From contig NZ_RAZT01000004.1 of the NCBI RefSeq assembly GCF_003626635.1, positions 310,001 through 374,000 of the forward strand: a stretch of 64,000 nt of DNA, read 5' to 3'. A model generated the notes under the pieces. That model did not search any database. It was not told where the DNA came from and worked only from the letters and a program-made list of their open reading frames with translations. A program made the translations under genes and the position numbers. The DNA is from Micromonospora musae (lineage in GTDB: Bacteria; Actinomycetota; Actinomycetes; Mycobacteriales; Micromonosporaceae). Below are positions 25,265 through 35,352 of this stretch, piece by piece (position 1 is the stretch's first letter; each line of letters starts with the position of its first letter).

Positions 25265-26970
25265 CCACGGGGAGTCCGCGGCGGGCGACGGTGGCGCCGA
25301 GGGAGGTCCTGACCTCTCCCGGTGACCGGTTGCGTGCCCACGCCGCGGTGTTCGGCGACAAGCCGGCACTGGTCTTCCCGGCCGCCACGGGACAGACCCG
25401 GACCACGACGTTCGCGGAGCTCGACGCGGCGTCCGACCGGTACGCCGCCGGGTTCGCCCAGGTCGGGATCGAGACCGGCACCAGGACCGTCGTCATGATG
25501 CCGGTCGGTGACGAGCTCGTCGCGGTCATCTTCGGCCTGCTCAAGCTCGGCGCGGTACCGGTCATCGTGGACCCGGGCATGGGCCTGCGTCGGATGCTGC
25601 GCTGCTACCGCGCCGCCGGGGCCCGGGCCTTCATCGGCGTACCGGCCGCACAGGCCGTCCGCGTCCTGCGACCGGACGCCTTCGCCGGGATCCGGACGGT
25701 CATCACCGCCGGTCGTCGCTGGTGCTGGGGCGGCGCGACGCTGCGCGGGCTGGCGGCGACCACGGCCGCGCCACCGAGGCCGGCCGTCGAGGCCGACGAC
25801 CTACTCATGATCAGCTTCACCTCGGGGAGCACCGGCAGCGCGAAGGGGGTCGAGTCCACCCACGGCGCGTTGGCGGAGATGGTCCGGCAGACGGGCACCC
25901 ACTACCGGCACACCCCGTCGGACGTCTGCCTGGTCACCTCGCTCTCCTTCGCCTTCCTGCACCTGCTGACCGGCTCGACCTGCGTGCTGCCGGAGATCGA
26001 CTTCGCCCGCGTCGCGGACGCCGAACCGGCGATGATCAGCGACCTGATCCGGCGGTACGGGGTGACCGCGATGTTCGGCTCGCCCGCGCTGCTCGACCCG
26101 CTCGCCCGGCACCTCGACGAAACCGGCGAGCAGGTGCCGACGCTGCGCCTCGTCGTCTCCGGCGGGGCGCCCGTCGCGAACGAGGTCGTGGCGCGGCTGC
26201 GACGCGTACTGGCCCCGCAGGGCGGCCGCATGCACGTCACGTACGGCGCCACCGAGGCGGTCCCGATCGCGTCCATCGAGGCCGGCGAGCTGCTCGACGA
26301 GGTCCGGGCCACCGCTGCGAACGGCGGCGGCACCTGCGTCGGCCGGCCCGTCGACGGGGTCGACCTGCGCGTCATCCGCGCCACCGACGGACCGATCCCC
26401 GACTGGACGGCGGTTCGACCGGTCGCGCCGCACGAGATCGGCGAGATCGTGGTCGGCGGACCGACGGTGAGTCGCCGCTACCTCGGCCCGGCCGCCGCGA
26501 ACGCCAACGCCAAGATCGCAGAGGGGGAACGGATCTGGCACCGGACGGGCGACCTCGGTCGGGTCGACGAGCAGGGCCGGGTCTGGTTCGCCGGCCGGTC
26601 CAGCGACGTGGTCCACACCGCCGACGGCCCGCTCTACCCGGTGCCCTGCGAGACCGTGCTCGACGAGCACCCGGAGGTGCGTCGCACGGCGCTGGTCGGG
26701 GTGGGTCTCCCCGGCCGGCAGCAGCCTGTCGTCTGCGTCGAGCTCCGCGCGGGTGTGCCGGCGACGCGACGGTCCAGCATCGAGCGCGAGCTGCGGGAGC
26801 TGGCGCAACGGCACGAGGCGACGCGGTGCCTCACGGAGTTCCGCTTCCACCCCGCGTTCCCGGTCGACGTACGCCACAACGCGAAGATCGACCACGGCCG
26901 GCTGGCCGCCTGGGCGGCGCGTACCCGAACGGGCGGAACCCGCCGTGCACGGCGTACGGGATTGGCGTGA
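25261..26970 (+). CDS. oleC: OleC-type beta-lactone synthetase (AMP-forming ligase fold)
   Basis: This 569-residue ANL-superfamily enzyme has the P loop SFTSGSTGSAKGVE, the AMP motif MHVTYGATEA and the hinge region near RTGDLGRVD. It also has segments typical of OleC rather than ordinary acyl-CoA ligases: VDPGMGLRRMLRC near residue 100, and at the C-terminus FHPAFPVDVRHNAKIDH. OleC adenylates a 2-alkyl-3-hydroxy acid and closes it to a beta-lactone. The ATG sits in an ATGA overlap with the P450 stop, although the frame is open far upstream. No OleB hydrolase, which would convert the lactone to an olefin, is present, so the lactone may be kept in the product. Confidence 0.9.
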   Translation: MTTGSPRRATVAPREVLTSPGDRLRAHAAVFGDKPALVFPAATGQTRTTTFAELDAASDRYAAGFAQVGIETGTRTVVMMPVGDELVAVIFGLLKLGAVPVIVDPGMGLRRMLRCYRAAGARAFIGVPAAQAVRVLRPDAFAGIRTVITAGRRWCWGGATLRGLAATTAAPPRPAVEADDLLMISFTSGSTGSAKGVESTHGALAEMVRQTGTHYRHTPSDVCLVTSLSFAFLHLLTGSTCVLPEIDFARVADAEPAMISDLIRRYGVTAMFGSPALLDPLARHLDETGEQVPTLRLVVSGGAPVANEVVARLRRVLAPQGGRMHVTYGATEAVPIASIEAGELLDEVRATAANGGGTCVGRPVDGVDLRVIRATDGPIPDWTAVRPVAPHEIGEIVVGGPTVSRRYLGPAAANANAKIAEGERIWHRTGDLGRVDEQGRVWFAGRSSDVVHTADGPLYPVPCETVLDEHPEVRRTALVGVGLPGRQQPVVCVELRAGVPATRRSSIERELRELAQRHEATRCLTEFRFHPAFPVDVRHNAKIDHGRLAAWAARTRTGGTRRARRTGLA

Positions 26971-27998
26971 GAGCGCTCATCACGGGTGGTTCCGGCTTCC
27001 TCGGCGGTCACCTCGTCGACGAGTGCGTACGCCGGGGCGACCGGGTACGCGTGCTGGTCCGTCCGACCAGCGACCTCGGCCACCTCCGCACCGTACCGGG
27101 CATCGAACTGGTCAGCGGCGACCTGACCGACCCCGCCTCGCTGCGCTCGGCGACCCGCAACGTGGACGTGATCTACCACTCGGCCGCCCGGGCGCAGGAC
27201 TTCGGCACCCGCGCCCAGTTCTGGGCGGCCAACGTCACCGGCACGCAACACCTGCTGACCGCCGCCCGCAGCAACGGTGTGCCGCGGTTCGTCCACGTGA
27301 GCAGCCCGAGCGCCGTGATGAACGGGGAAGATCAGGTCGACATCGACGAGAGCGTGGCCTACCCGGACCGGTTCCTGAACCTGTACTCGGAGACGAAGGC
27401 GGTCGCCGAACAGTTGGTGCTCGCCGCCAACGACGGTGAGCTGACCACCTGCGCCCTCCGACCGAGGGCCATCTGGGGGCCCCGGGACCGCACCGGTTTC
27501 CTGCCCCGGCTGCTGACCAGAATGCACCGGGGCACGCTGCCCGACCTCTCCGGCCCGGCGCCCGTCCTCGCCTCCCTCTGCCACTGCCGCAACGCGGCCG
27601 TGGCCTGCCGGCTGGCCGCGACCTCGGACCGGGTCGGTGGCCGGGCCTACTTCATCGCCGACGCCGAGCGGATCGACGTCTGGGCGCTGATCGCCCGGGT
27701 CGCCGAACTCTTCGGCCTCCGCGCGCCGACCCACCGGATTCCCGGCCCGCTCCTCGCCGGCGTCGTCGGCCTGTTCGAGCTGCTCTGGCGGGTGCCGCTG
27801 CTCGCCCGCCGCCCGCCGCCGGTCTCCCGCTACGGGGTCGCCCTGCTGACCCGGACGGCCACCTACGACACCACGGCGGCGAACCGGGACCTCGGCTATC
27901 GCCCGGAGGTCGACCTGGAGACCGGGCTCGTGCAGCTCAGGAAGTGGGTCGAGCGGATCGGCGGCGTCGCGGCACTCGCCCGCGGGGCCCGGGGGTGA
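26967..27998 (+). CDS. oleD: OleD-type NAD(P)-dependent 2-alkyl-3-ketoacid reductase
   Basis: This 343-residue extended SDR (3-beta-HSD family) has the nucleotide motif GGSGFLGGH at the N-terminus, [10 protein letters not shown], a Ser in VHVSSPS and the catalytic YSETK. OleD and lipstatin LstD reduce the beta-keto acid made by OleA to the 3-hydroxy acid that OleC cyclises. The GTG start overlaps the OleC-type stop in a GTGA arrangement and puts the Rossmann motif six residues from the N-terminus, as expected. A hydrophobic stretch near residues 265-285 may associate it with the membrane. Confidence 0.9.
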   Translation: MRALITGGSGFLGGHLVDECVRRGDRVRVLVRPTSDLGHLRTVPGIELVSGDLTDPASLRSATRNVDVIYHSAARAQDFGTRAQFWAANVTGTQHLLTAARSNGVPRFVHVSSPSAVMNGEDQVDIDESVAYPDRFLNLYSETKAVAEQLVLAANDGELTTCALRPRAIWGPRDRTGFLPRLLTRMHRGTLPDLSGPAPVLASLCHCRNAAVACRLAATSDRVGGRAYFIADAERIDVWALIARVAELFGLRAPTHRIPGPLLAGVVGLFELLWRVPLLARRPPPVSRYGVALLTRTATYDTTAANRDLGYRPEVDLETGLVQLRKWVERIGGVAALARGARG

Positions 27999-30900
27999 GC
28001 TTCTCCCGCCCGATCTCCGCGATCGAGCAGGGCTACCTGGCCGGCGCCCCGCTGCTGCCTCCCTTCGCGATCCAACTCCTGGTGGAGGGGGTCGGATCGA
28101 TCGACGAGGCGGCGCTGCGCCGGGCGGTGGCCGTCGCCTCCGAGGCCTGCCCGGGGTCGCGACTGGTCGGCCGCGGGAGACTCTGGGTGGACAGCGGCCG
28201 ACCACCACCGGTCACCGTGCTGCCCGCGCTGGATCTCGACGGTCCGGCCCTGCGCCGCCCGCTCGACCCCTCGACGGGCCCGCTCAGCGAGGTGCTGCTC
28301 GTTCCCGGCGCGGCGACGACGATCGTCTTCCGCGCCGCACACGCCACGATGGACGCCAGGGGAGCGCTCGTCTGGGCCACCGACGTCCTGCGGGCCCTGC
28401 GACACGAACGTCCGCTCGGCGCGCGCTCGCCGGTGACCGACGACGCACTCCGCCGACGGGTCGCTGCCTCGCCCGCCCGGTTGAGCACCGGCCTGCGGTG
28501 GCGTACCCCACTCGTCGGCGCGACGGCCCACCGCCGGCACCGCTGGCGGCGCACCACCATCACCGGGAACCAGCACGCTCTGGTCGCGCGGACGATCGCG
28601 GCGATCGGCGCGGCGGCCGGCCGGCCGTCACGTTTCATGGTCCCGGTCGACCTGCGCCGACACGAGCGCACCCTGGCCGCGACCGGGAACCTGGCGCTGC
28701 CCGTCTTCCTCGACGTGACACCGGACCAGCCCTGGGCGGAGGTCCACGAACTCCTGCTGCGGGCGCTCGCCGACCGTCGGGAGCTCGCCGTCTCCGCCGC
28801 CGAGAGCTGGGCCGGCCGCCTGCCCCGCCCGGTGCTGCGCGCCGGCCTCTCCGCCGCCGAGCGGGTCAGCCGCCGGTGGAACCGGGGGATCTGCACGGCC
28901 GCCGTCTCCCACCTGGGCCGGATCGACCTCGACGCGTTCTGCACCGACACGTTCACCGCCGGCACCGTCTACACCCTGCCGGTGCACGGACCCTTCATTC
29001 CGGTCGCGTTCAGCACGACCGAGCTGCCCGGGCACATCGAGCTGACCATGTCCCACCCGAGCGGGCCCGGTGCCGAGCAGGCCGCCGAGACCCTGCTGGC
29101 CGCGGTCACCGCGGCGCTCGCCCCGGAGGGCGTCCCATCCGTCACCGCCGGGCCGCGCGCCCCGGCGCCCCGAACCGGCCGTACGCCGCCACCGGACGAA
29201 GCGACCGTCGGCCCGACCGTGGTGGACATCTTCGCCCAGCGCGTCCGGCAGACCCCCGATGCGATGGCGTTGACCGGGCCGCAGGGCGCGGTCACCTACG
29301 CCGAGCTGGACCGGCGCGCCGACGTGGTGGCCGAGCGGCTGCACCGCCTCGGGGTGGGGCCGGGAGACGTGGTGGGTCTGCTGGCCGACCGCACCCCGGC
29401 GGCGATCGGCGCGCTGTGGGGCGTGCTCAAGGCCGGCGCCGCCTACCTGCCGCTCGAACCGTCGTACCCGCCGGGTCGGCTCGCCTTCCTGCTCGACGAC
29501 GCCGGTGCCGCGCTCTGCCTCGCGCAGCGTCGGTTCGCCGACCGGCTCGGCCGGCGCCGCGTCCTGATGCTCGACGACCTGCCGTCGAGTGGCGCGTCCG
29601 CGCCAGCCACCCGGCCGGCCCCGACCGACCTGGCCTACCTGATCTACACCTCCGGTTCCACCGGACGGCCGAAGGGCGTCCAGGTCGAACACCGCAACCT
29701 CACCGCGTACGCCGCCTGGGCGCTGCCGCGCTACCGGGTCGACCGGAGCACCCGCTTCGCGTTCTTCACCTCGATGGCGTTCGACCTCGGCGCGACGGCC
29801 GTCTTCCTGCCGCTGCTCGCCGGTGGCAGCGTCGAACTGGTGCCCGGGGAGATGACCCCACCGCTGCTGCGCCGGATCATCGAGGGCGGAGGCGTGAACG
29901 CGCTCAAGCTCACCCCGACCTACCTCGACCTGATCAACCGGCTCGACCTCGCTCCGGCCCGGTTCCGAACCGTGGTCGTCGGCGGGGAACAGCTGCCGGC
30001 GGCGGTGGCGGCCCGCGCCCAGCGGCTCTTCGGCTCCGGATGCGACATCGTCAACGAGTACGGGCCCACCGAGACGACGATCGGCTGCGTCGTCGGCTCC
30101 TTCGACGCCGAGCGGGACGGCTCCGCCGGCCCGGTGCCGATCGGGGAGCCGGTGCCCGGCACCGGTGTCCTGCTGCTCGGCCTCGAGGGGGAAGCGGTTC
30201 CCCCGGGCACGGTCGGCGAGCTCCACCTGACCGGCACGCAGCTCGCCCGGGGCTACCTGAACCGGCCCGAGGCGCAGCGCGAGCGCTTCGTACGGCTGCC
30301 CGACGGCACCCGCGCGTACCGTACCGGCGATCTCGGTCGGCTCCGCCCCGACGGGCTCCTGGAGTATCTGGGCCGCACCGACGAGCAGGTGAAGATTCGC
30401 GGGTACCGGATCGAGCCGGGAGAGGTCGCGGCTGTCCTGGCGGAGCATCCGGCGGTCGCCCGCGCCGTGGTGCTCGCGCATCCGCAGCCCGCGAGCAGGC
30501 AGATCCGGCTGCACGCCTACGTGACGACGCGGGAGCCGGTCACCGAAGCCGCGCTGCGGGCCCATCTGGCCGGGCTGCTGCCACCTCCGGTCATGCCGGC
30601 GACGTTTGCCGTGCTGGAGCGGTTTCCGCGGACCTCGAACGGCAAGGTCGACACCGCCGTCCTGCTGGCCGCGCTCCGGGACGAGGCCCCCGTTCCGCCG
30701 GTGGTGGACACGCCGGACCCGACCGCCGGGGTGGTGGCCGGGATCTGGTCCGAGGTGTTGCGGGTGCCGGTCGACGCCGGCGACCCGAACGCCGACTTCC
30801 ACCGGCTGGGTGGGGATTCGTTGACCTTCCTGGAGATGCTGGACCGGGTCTTCCGGCGCTTCGGCGGCGACTCCGGCGGGGATGCCCTCGCGGCCCTGCG

Positions 30901-31012
30901 GGAGGTGACCGCCGACCCGACTCTCGGCGCCGTGTGCCGGGTGCTGCGGGCGGCCCCGGGCGCGGCCGCCGCCGGCCGGCCCGAGGACCGGCGCGGCCGA
31001 ACCTCCTCCTGA
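27995..31012 (+). CDS. Monomodular NRPS: condensation-like, adenylation (Asn predicted), PCP
   Basis: This 1005-residue protein has three parts. Residues 1-400 form a condensation-superfamily domain with an HxxxD motif (H116-D120, HATMD). Residues 410-905 form an adenylation domain with [28 protein letters not shown] and the A10 Lys in TSNGKVD. Residues 910-985 form a carrier domain with phosphopantetheine Ser942 in LGGDS. There is no thioesterase. Aligned to GrsA, the ten specificity residues read DLTKVGEIGK. From memory, asparagine pockets are DLTKLGEVGK and aspartate pockets DLTKVGHIGK, and the Glu at position 322 favours asparagine. The condensation-like domain could esterify the amino acid onto a hydroxylated lactone, as LstE does in lipstatin. 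The GTG start overlaps OleD (GTGA). Confidence 0.92.
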   Translation: MSFSRPISAIEQGYLAGAPLLPPFAIQLLVEGVGSIDEAALRRAVAVASEACPGSRLVGRGRLWVDSGRPPPVTVLPALDLDGPALRRPLDPSTGPLSEVLLVPGAATTIVFRAAHATMDARGALVWATDVLRALRHERPLGARSPVTDDALRRRVAASPARLSTGLRWRTPLVGATAHRRHRWRRTTITGNQHALVARTIAAIGAAAGRPSRFMVPVDLRRHERTLAATGNLALPVFLDVTPDQPWAEVHELLLRALADRRELAVSAAESWAGRLPRPVLRAGLSAAERVSRRWNRGICTAAVSHLGRIDLDAFCTDTFTAGTVYTLPVHGPFIPVAFSTTELPGHIELTMSHPSGPGAEQAAETLLAAVTAALAPEGVPSVTAGPRAPAPRTGRTPPPDEATVGPTVVDIFAQRVRQTPDAMALTGPQGAVTYAELDRRADVVAERLHRLGVGPGDVVGLLADRTPAAIGALWGVLKAGAAYLPLEPSYPPGRLAFLLDDAGAALCLAQRRFADRLGRRRVLMLDDLPSSGASAPATRPAPTDLAYLIYTSGSTGRPKGVQVEHRNLTAYAAWALPRYRVDRSTRFAFFTSMAFDLGATAVFLPLLAGGSVELVPGEMTPPLLRRIIEGGGVNALKLTPTYLDLINRLDLAPARFRTVVVGGEQLPAAVAARAQRLFGSGCDIVNEYGPTETTIGCVVGSFDAERDGSAGPVPIGEPVPGTGVLLLGLEGEAVPPGTVGELHLTGTQLARGYLNRPEAQRERFVRLPDGTRAYRTGDLGRLRPDGLLEYLGRTDEQVKIRGYRIEPGEVAAVLAEHPAVARAVVLAHPQPASRQIRLHAYVTTREPVTEAALRAHLAGLLPPPVMPATFAVLERFPRTSNGKVDTAVLLAALRDEAPVPPVVDTPDPTAGVVAGIWSEVLRVPVDAGDPNADFHRLGGDSLTFLEMLDRVFRRFGGDSGGDALAALREVTADPTLGAVCRVLRAAPGAAAAGRPEDRRGRTSS

Positions 31013-31129
31013 CGCGCGCTGCTGCTCGCCCTGACGCCCGCCCCTCACGCGCGGCCGGCCCGCAGCGCTGCCGCCCACCACCGTGCCCGTACGGCCGGCG
31101 CGTTCAGCCTTGCGGTAATGGCCCGGATG

Positions 31130-31159
31130 TTGACTCGAACTTACGCATGTTGATATTTA
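31130..31159 (+). promoter_or_regulatory. Promoter candidate for the M14 peptidase gene
   Basis: TTGACT and TATTTA are separated by 18 bases in the only strongly AT-rich stretch of a 290-base gap, giving a leader of about 140 bases. It resembles a housekeeping (HrdB-type) promoter. Confidence 0.5.
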
Positions 31160-31303
31160 TATGTGTGAAAGCGAGGTGAGAATTCGCCTGGCCCGGCAGC
31201 GATTACCCCTGCCCGGAATTCGACACCCGTCGGAATCCGGGAGCCCTGCTGCGGCCCCGATTCGACAGTCGTCCAGCATGACGCCGACGCAAGGAGAATG
31301 TCT

Positions 31304-33919
31304 GTGCGCACCTGGCGGAGGAGGGCGCTGCTACCCGCAGCCGCTCTGCTTGCACTGACCCTGCCCCTGAGTAGCAGCCTCGTTCTGAATTCGGCCGCCA
31401 CCGCGGCCCCGCGCATCACCAGCCCCGAGCAGTTCTTCGGCTTCCCCCTCGGCTCGGAGGGCAAGCTCGCCCGCTGGGACGATCTCGTTCGCTACTACAA
31501 GCTCGTCGCCGACCGCTCCGACAAGGTGCTCTACCAGGAGATCGGCAAGACCGCGGCGGGCCGGCCGTTCCCCCTCCTCACGGTCAGCTCCCGGGAGAAC
31601 CTACGGAACCTCGACCGGATCAAGGAGGTCAACAAGCGGCTCGCCGATCCGCGTGGGCTGACCGAGGTGGAGGCGAAGAAGCTCGCCGCGCAGAGCAAGC
31701 CGGTCTTCCTGCTGGAAGCCGCGATCCACTCCACCGAGGTGGGCACCGCGCAGGTCATTCCGAACATTCTTCACCGGCTCGCCGAGGAGAAGTCGACAAC
31801 GATTTCGGAAATCCTCGACAACGTGGTGGTGCTCATCATTCCGGCGCAGAGCCCGGACGGCACCAAGTGGGTCGGCGACCATTTCAACGAAACCGCGGGG
31901 ACCAACTACGCGCGCACCTATCCCGACCTCTACCAGAAGTACATCGGGCACGACGACAACCGTGACTGGTTCATGTTCACCCAGCCCGAGACGCAGATCA
32001 GCGTCGCCCTGCAGAACGAGTGGAAGCCGCAGGTCGTGCAGAACCTGCACCAGATGGGTAACGCCCGGGGCCGGATCTTCATCCCCCCGTACCTGTCGCC
32101 GAACGACCCGAACATCGACCCCATCACCGTGCAGCAGACCAACTCGCTCGGCATGGAGATCTCCCGAAGCCTGACCGCCGAGGGCAAGAAGGGCGTCAAC
32201 TGGGGCTCGACCTACGACTACTGGACGCCGTCGCGGCAGTACATGACCTACCACGGCGCGCCGCGCATCCTCGTCGAGGCGGCGAGCGCGCAGGACCTCG
32301 CGTACACGTACCGCAGCAGCGACGGCGGCCCGATCGGTCCACAGGAGCCGGACACCAACTTCATCGAGCCGTACGACCAGTCCACCTGGACGCTGGCGCA
32401 GATCGTGGACTACCTCGACACGACGGTCTTCGGCGCGTTGAGCAACGTCGCCAAGTACAGGACAGAGTGGCTCTACAACTTCTACCGCACCCAGCGCAAC
32501 GCGGTCGAGCCGAGCGCCGACAAGCCGTTCGCCTACGTGGCGCCGGCCGGCCAGCGGGACCCGTTCGCCACGTACGAGCTGCTGAAGACGCTGCAGACCG
32601 GTGAGGTCGAGATCGAGCGGGCCATCTCGGCCTTCACGGCGAACGGCAAGCGCTACGAGGCCGGCTCCTGGATCATCCGGTACGCGCAGCCCTACGGCCG
32701 CTTCGCCAAGACGCTGCTGGAGACGCAGGACTACCCGGACCTGCGGGAGTACCCGGGTGGCCCGCCGCAGAACCCGTACGACGTGACGGCGCAGACCCTG
32801 CCGATGCTCCTCGGGGTGCAGGTCGACACCATCGCGAAGCCGTTCACCGTCTCGACCAGCCGGGTCAAGCAGGTGCAGCCGGCCGCCCCGGCGTTCCCCG
32901 GCGACCCGGGCAGCCGCGGCGCCTACCTGGTCGGCCCCGAGTCCTACGGCACCGCCATGATGATCGCGGCGCTGCAGAAGGCGGGTGCGGAGACCTTCCG
33001 GGCCGGCGCCGAGTTCTCGGCCGGTGGGCGCAGCCACGCGCCGGGAACGCTGATCGTCGAGCCGAGCCGGGCGGCGCGGACCGCGCTGCAGGAGGTCTCC
33101 CGTAAGACCGGTATCCCCGTCTTCGGCGTCGGCCAGGCCCCGCGGGTGGCGGCGGAGCAGCTCAAGGAGAACACCCGGGTCGGCCTCTTCCGCGGCGTCA
33201 ACAACATCCCCGGCGGCTGGATGAAGTGGCTCTTCGAGCAGTACGACATCGGCTTCGAGGAGGTCGTCGCCGCGGACTTCGCCGGTGACCTCAACGCGAA
33301 GTTCGACGCGATCGTGCTGCCGGCGGGGATCAGCCGCGCCGACATCGTCTCGGGCCTGAACCGGGACCGTTACCCGGCCGAGTGGGCCTGGGCGTACGGC
33401 GTCGGCGAGGAGGGTTGGGCGAAGCTGCGCAAGTTCGTCGAGGACGGCGGCACGCTGCTGGCCATCGGCGACTCGGTGGCGACGGCGCGCCAGCTCGCCT
33501 CGCTGCCGATCACCCCGGCGCTGCCGACCGACGAGCACGTCTTCTTCTCGCCCGGCAGCATCCTCAACCAGCGCTTCGACACCACGGACCCGGTGGCCTG
33601 GGGCATGCGCCCCGACACCCCGGTCTGGTTCGGCGAGGACGACCAGGCGTACAACGTCGAGGGTGGCGACGTCGTCTCCTCGTTCCCGACCTCGGGCGAG
33701 CAGCTGCGCAGCGGCTGGCTGATCGGCGGCGAACACCTCAACGGCAAGGCCAACGTCGTGAAGCACCAGGTGGGCGAGGGTCTGATCGTGACCTTCGGTA
33801 GCGAGCCGACCTTCCGTACCTGGTCGCGTGACCCGAGCAAGCTGCTCTTCAACGCGATCTACCACGGACCGTCCACCCCGGTGGAGGCCAGCGCGCTGCC
33901 GGGCGCGCTGGGCGGCTGA
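31304..33919 (+). CDS. Exported M14-family zinc peptidase
   Basis: This protein of about 870 residues has a Sec signal peptide (RRRALLPAAALLALTLPL ... ATAAP). The M14 domain carries zinc ligands His142 and Glu145 (AAIHSTEVG) and the later His in NLHQMG, and a candidate catalytic Glu lies in ILVEAAS. The C-terminal 350 residues form an alpha/beta region resembling class I glutamine-amidotransferase-like domains often fused to this M14 subfamily (YLVGPESYGTAMMI ... DGGTLLAIGDSV). The GTG was preferred over an ATG six bases upstream because AAGGAG lies seven bases before it. A hairpin terminator follows. It probably trims extracellular peptides or wall peptides. Confidence 0.92.
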   Translation: MRTWRRRALLPAAALLALTLPLSSSLVLNSAATAAPRITSPEQFFGFPLGSEGKLARWDDLVRYYKLVADRSDKVLYQEIGKTAAGRPFPLLTVSSRENLRNLDRIKEVNKRLADPRGLTEVEAKKLAAQSKPVFLLEAAIHSTEVGTAQVIPNILHRLAEEKSTTISEILDNVVVLIIPAQSPDGTKWVGDHFNETAGTNYARTYPDLYQKYIGHDDNRDWFMFTQPETQISVALQNEWKPQVVQNLHQMGNARGRIFIPPYLSPNDPNIDPITVQQTNSLGMEISRSLTAEGKKGVNWGSTYDYWTPSRQYMTYHGAPRILVEAASAQDLAYTYRSSDGGPIGPQEPDTNFIEPYDQSTWTLAQIVDYLDTTVFGALSNVAKYRTEWLYNFYRTQRNAVEPSADKPFAYVAPAGQRDPFATYELLKTLQTGEVEIERAISAFTANGKRYEAGSWIIRYAQPYGRFAKTLLETQDYPDLREYPGGPPQNPYDVTAQTLPMLLGVQVDTIAKPFTVSTSRVKQVQPAAPAFPGDPGSRGAYLVGPESYGTAMMIAALQKAGAETFRAGAEFSAGGRSHAPGTLIVEPSRAARTALQEVSRKTGIPVFGVGQAPRVAAEQLKENTRVGLFRGVNNIPGGWMKWLFEQYDIGFEEVVAADFAGDLNAKFDAIVLPAGISRADIVSGLNRDRYPAEWAWAYGVGEEGWAKLRKFVEDGGTLLAIGDSVATARQLASLPITPALPTDEHVFFSPGSILNQRFDTTDPVAWGMRPDTPVWFGEDDQAYNVEGGDVVSSFPTSGEQLRSGWLIGGEHLNGKANVVKHQVGEGLIVTFGSEPTFRTWSRDPSKLLFNAIYHGPSTPVEASALPGALGG

Positions 33920-33945
33920 CCCTGGCGTAGCAGGGCGGCTACGGA

Positions 33946-33979
33946 GGGGGCCGTGTCCCAGCCACGGGACGCGGTCCCC
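33946..33979 (+). terminator. Hairpin terminator after the M14 peptidase
   Basis: A 14-bp stem (GGGGGCCGTGTCCC with GGGACGCGGTCCCC, two G-U wobbles) around a 6-base loop, starting 26 bases after the stop. Confidence 0.6.
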
Positions 33980-34093
33980 TTCGCGCCGCCGAGCAACCGA
34001 GCCCGGCGGCGGTCCGATCTTGACCCATGGGTACGGAATGTGAAAATCTCGAACGATCTTGAAAGTGTCGTTCGGGCCCGTGGAGGAGGGGAC

Positions 34094-35254
34094 ATGCGCC
34101 GCAGCCGTGTCTACGGAGGACTCATCGCGCTGATCGTCGGCTCGACGACGGTCGCGGCCGGGCCGGCGACCGGGGCGGGCGCGAACGTCGCGGCCGGCGG
34201 CGGCTGCGCCCCGGTCGTGACGGCCGCCCGGCCGGCGGTCGGCCTCCAGCAGAAGTGGGCGCACTTCGGCGACGGCGCCGGCGCGGGGGAGTGGGCCGGT
34301 GGTGACGGCACCTACTCGACGCCGCTACCGGACGGCCGTACCGCGTGGCTCTTCAACGACACCTTCCTCGGGCCGGTCGGTCCCGGCCGGAGCATCACCC
34401 CGCACGCGCCGGTGCACAACACGATCGTGACGGCGGACGGCCGCAGCGACCGGCCGACCGGCACCATCCTGCGCGGAACCGCGGAGAACCCGCTCCCGAT
34501 CGTCGGTCCGGCCGGCACCGACGAGCCGTGGTACTGGAACGGCGACGGCATCGTCGACGGCGGCAAGCTGTACGTCTTCGAATTCCAGCAGCGGACGGCG
34601 GGCGAAGGCCACTTCGGCTTCGAATGGATCGGCACCGACCTCGCGTCCCTGTCGTTGCCGGATCTGCGGCTGCGTGAGGTCACTCCGACCTATGACGGGC
34701 ACGGCATCCAGTGGGGCGTGGAGCTGCTCCGGGTGGGCGGGTACATCTACATCTACGGCACCGGCGCCGAGTGGCCGGGCAAGCAGGCCCACGTCGCGCG
34801 GGCCCGGGCCGGCCACCTCGACGGCGCCTGGGAGTTCTACACGGGCAGCGGCTGGTCCCCGAACGAGGCCGACTCCGTCTCGATCCTGGACGAGGTCGGC
34901 TCCTCCTACGGCGTCGCCGAGGTGCAGGGCCGGTACGTGCTCGTCACCACCGACAGCTACCTCGGCTCCGAGATCTACGTCCACACCGCGTCGACGCCGT
35001 TCGGCTTCGCCGGCACCGAGCGGGTGCCGGTCTACGACACCCCCGAGGGGCAGCCGGAGTTCGACGCCGACGCGGACGGTGACATCTACACCTACAACGT
35101 GGCCGTGCACCCGACGATGAGCGCCAGGAACAGCCTCGTCGTGTCGTACAACGTGAACAGCACGAGCATCGCGGACCTGTACGGGGACATCAGCAACAAC
35201 CGGGCGCGCTACCTGGACCTGCGGTTCGCCCCCGGGCACCGCCCCTGCCGGTAG
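34094..35254 (+). CDS. Exported DUF4185/DUF5005-like propeller protein
   Basis: This 386-residue protein has a signal peptide (RRSRVYGGLIALIVGSTTVAAGP). Its repeated beta-rich segments resemble five-bladed propeller domains of the DUF4185/DUF5005 group: TAWLFNDTFLG, HNTIVTADG, EPWYWNGDGIVDGGKLYVF, GYIYIYGTG and DIYTYNVAVHP. Such domains are related to glycoside hydrolases and carbohydrate-binding propellers, but no activity is established. The ATG has a strong GGAGGAGGGG site. It is a single gene closed by a hairpin and probably acts on or binds extracellular polysaccharide. Confidence 0.8.
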   Translation: MRRSRVYGGLIALIVGSTTVAAGPATGAGANVAAGGGCAPVVTAARPAVGLQQKWAHFGDGAGAGEWAGGDGTYSTPLPDGRTAWLFNDTFLGPVGPGRSITPHAPVHNTIVTADGRSDRPTGTILRGTAENPLPIVGPAGTDEPWYWNGDGIVDGGKLYVFEFQQRTAGEGHFGFEWIGTDLASLSLPDLRLREVTPTYDGHGIQWGVELLRVGGYIYIYGTGAEWPGKQAHVARARAGHLDGAWEFYTGSGWSPNEADSVSILDEVGSSYGVAEVQGRYVLVTTDSYLGSEIYVHTASTPFGFAGTERVPVYDTPEGQPEFDADADGDIYTYNVAVHPTMSARNSLVVSYNVNSTSIADLYGDISNNRARYLDLRFAPGHRPCR

Positions 35255-35299
35255 CCCCGACCCGCGGCGTGCTCCGCTGACCCGTATCCAGGCGAGGTA

Positions 35300-35338
35300 A
35301 GGCGTGCGGTCACGGGTCCGTCCCGTGGCCGCACGCCT
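35300..35338 (+). terminator. Hairpin terminator, 17-bp stem
   Basis: Arms of 17 bases (AGGCGTGCGGTCACGGG and its partner, one G-U wobble) with a 5-base loop, 45 bases after the stop of the propeller-like gene. Confidence 0.7.
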
Positions 35339-35352
35339 GCCGCCCGCCCGAG

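Noticed and set aside
23138..28000. Hydrocarbon (olefin) biosynthesis by OleABCD
   Set aside because: No OleB-type hydrolase is in the operon, and an NRPS and P450 are present instead, which fits a retained beta-lactone better than an olefin.
31601..34264. An 887-codon minus-strand frame opposite the M14 peptidase
   Set aside because: It has an Arg/Gly/Asp/Val-rich composition and no domain, while the plus strand encodes a complete exported peptidase with zinc motif.
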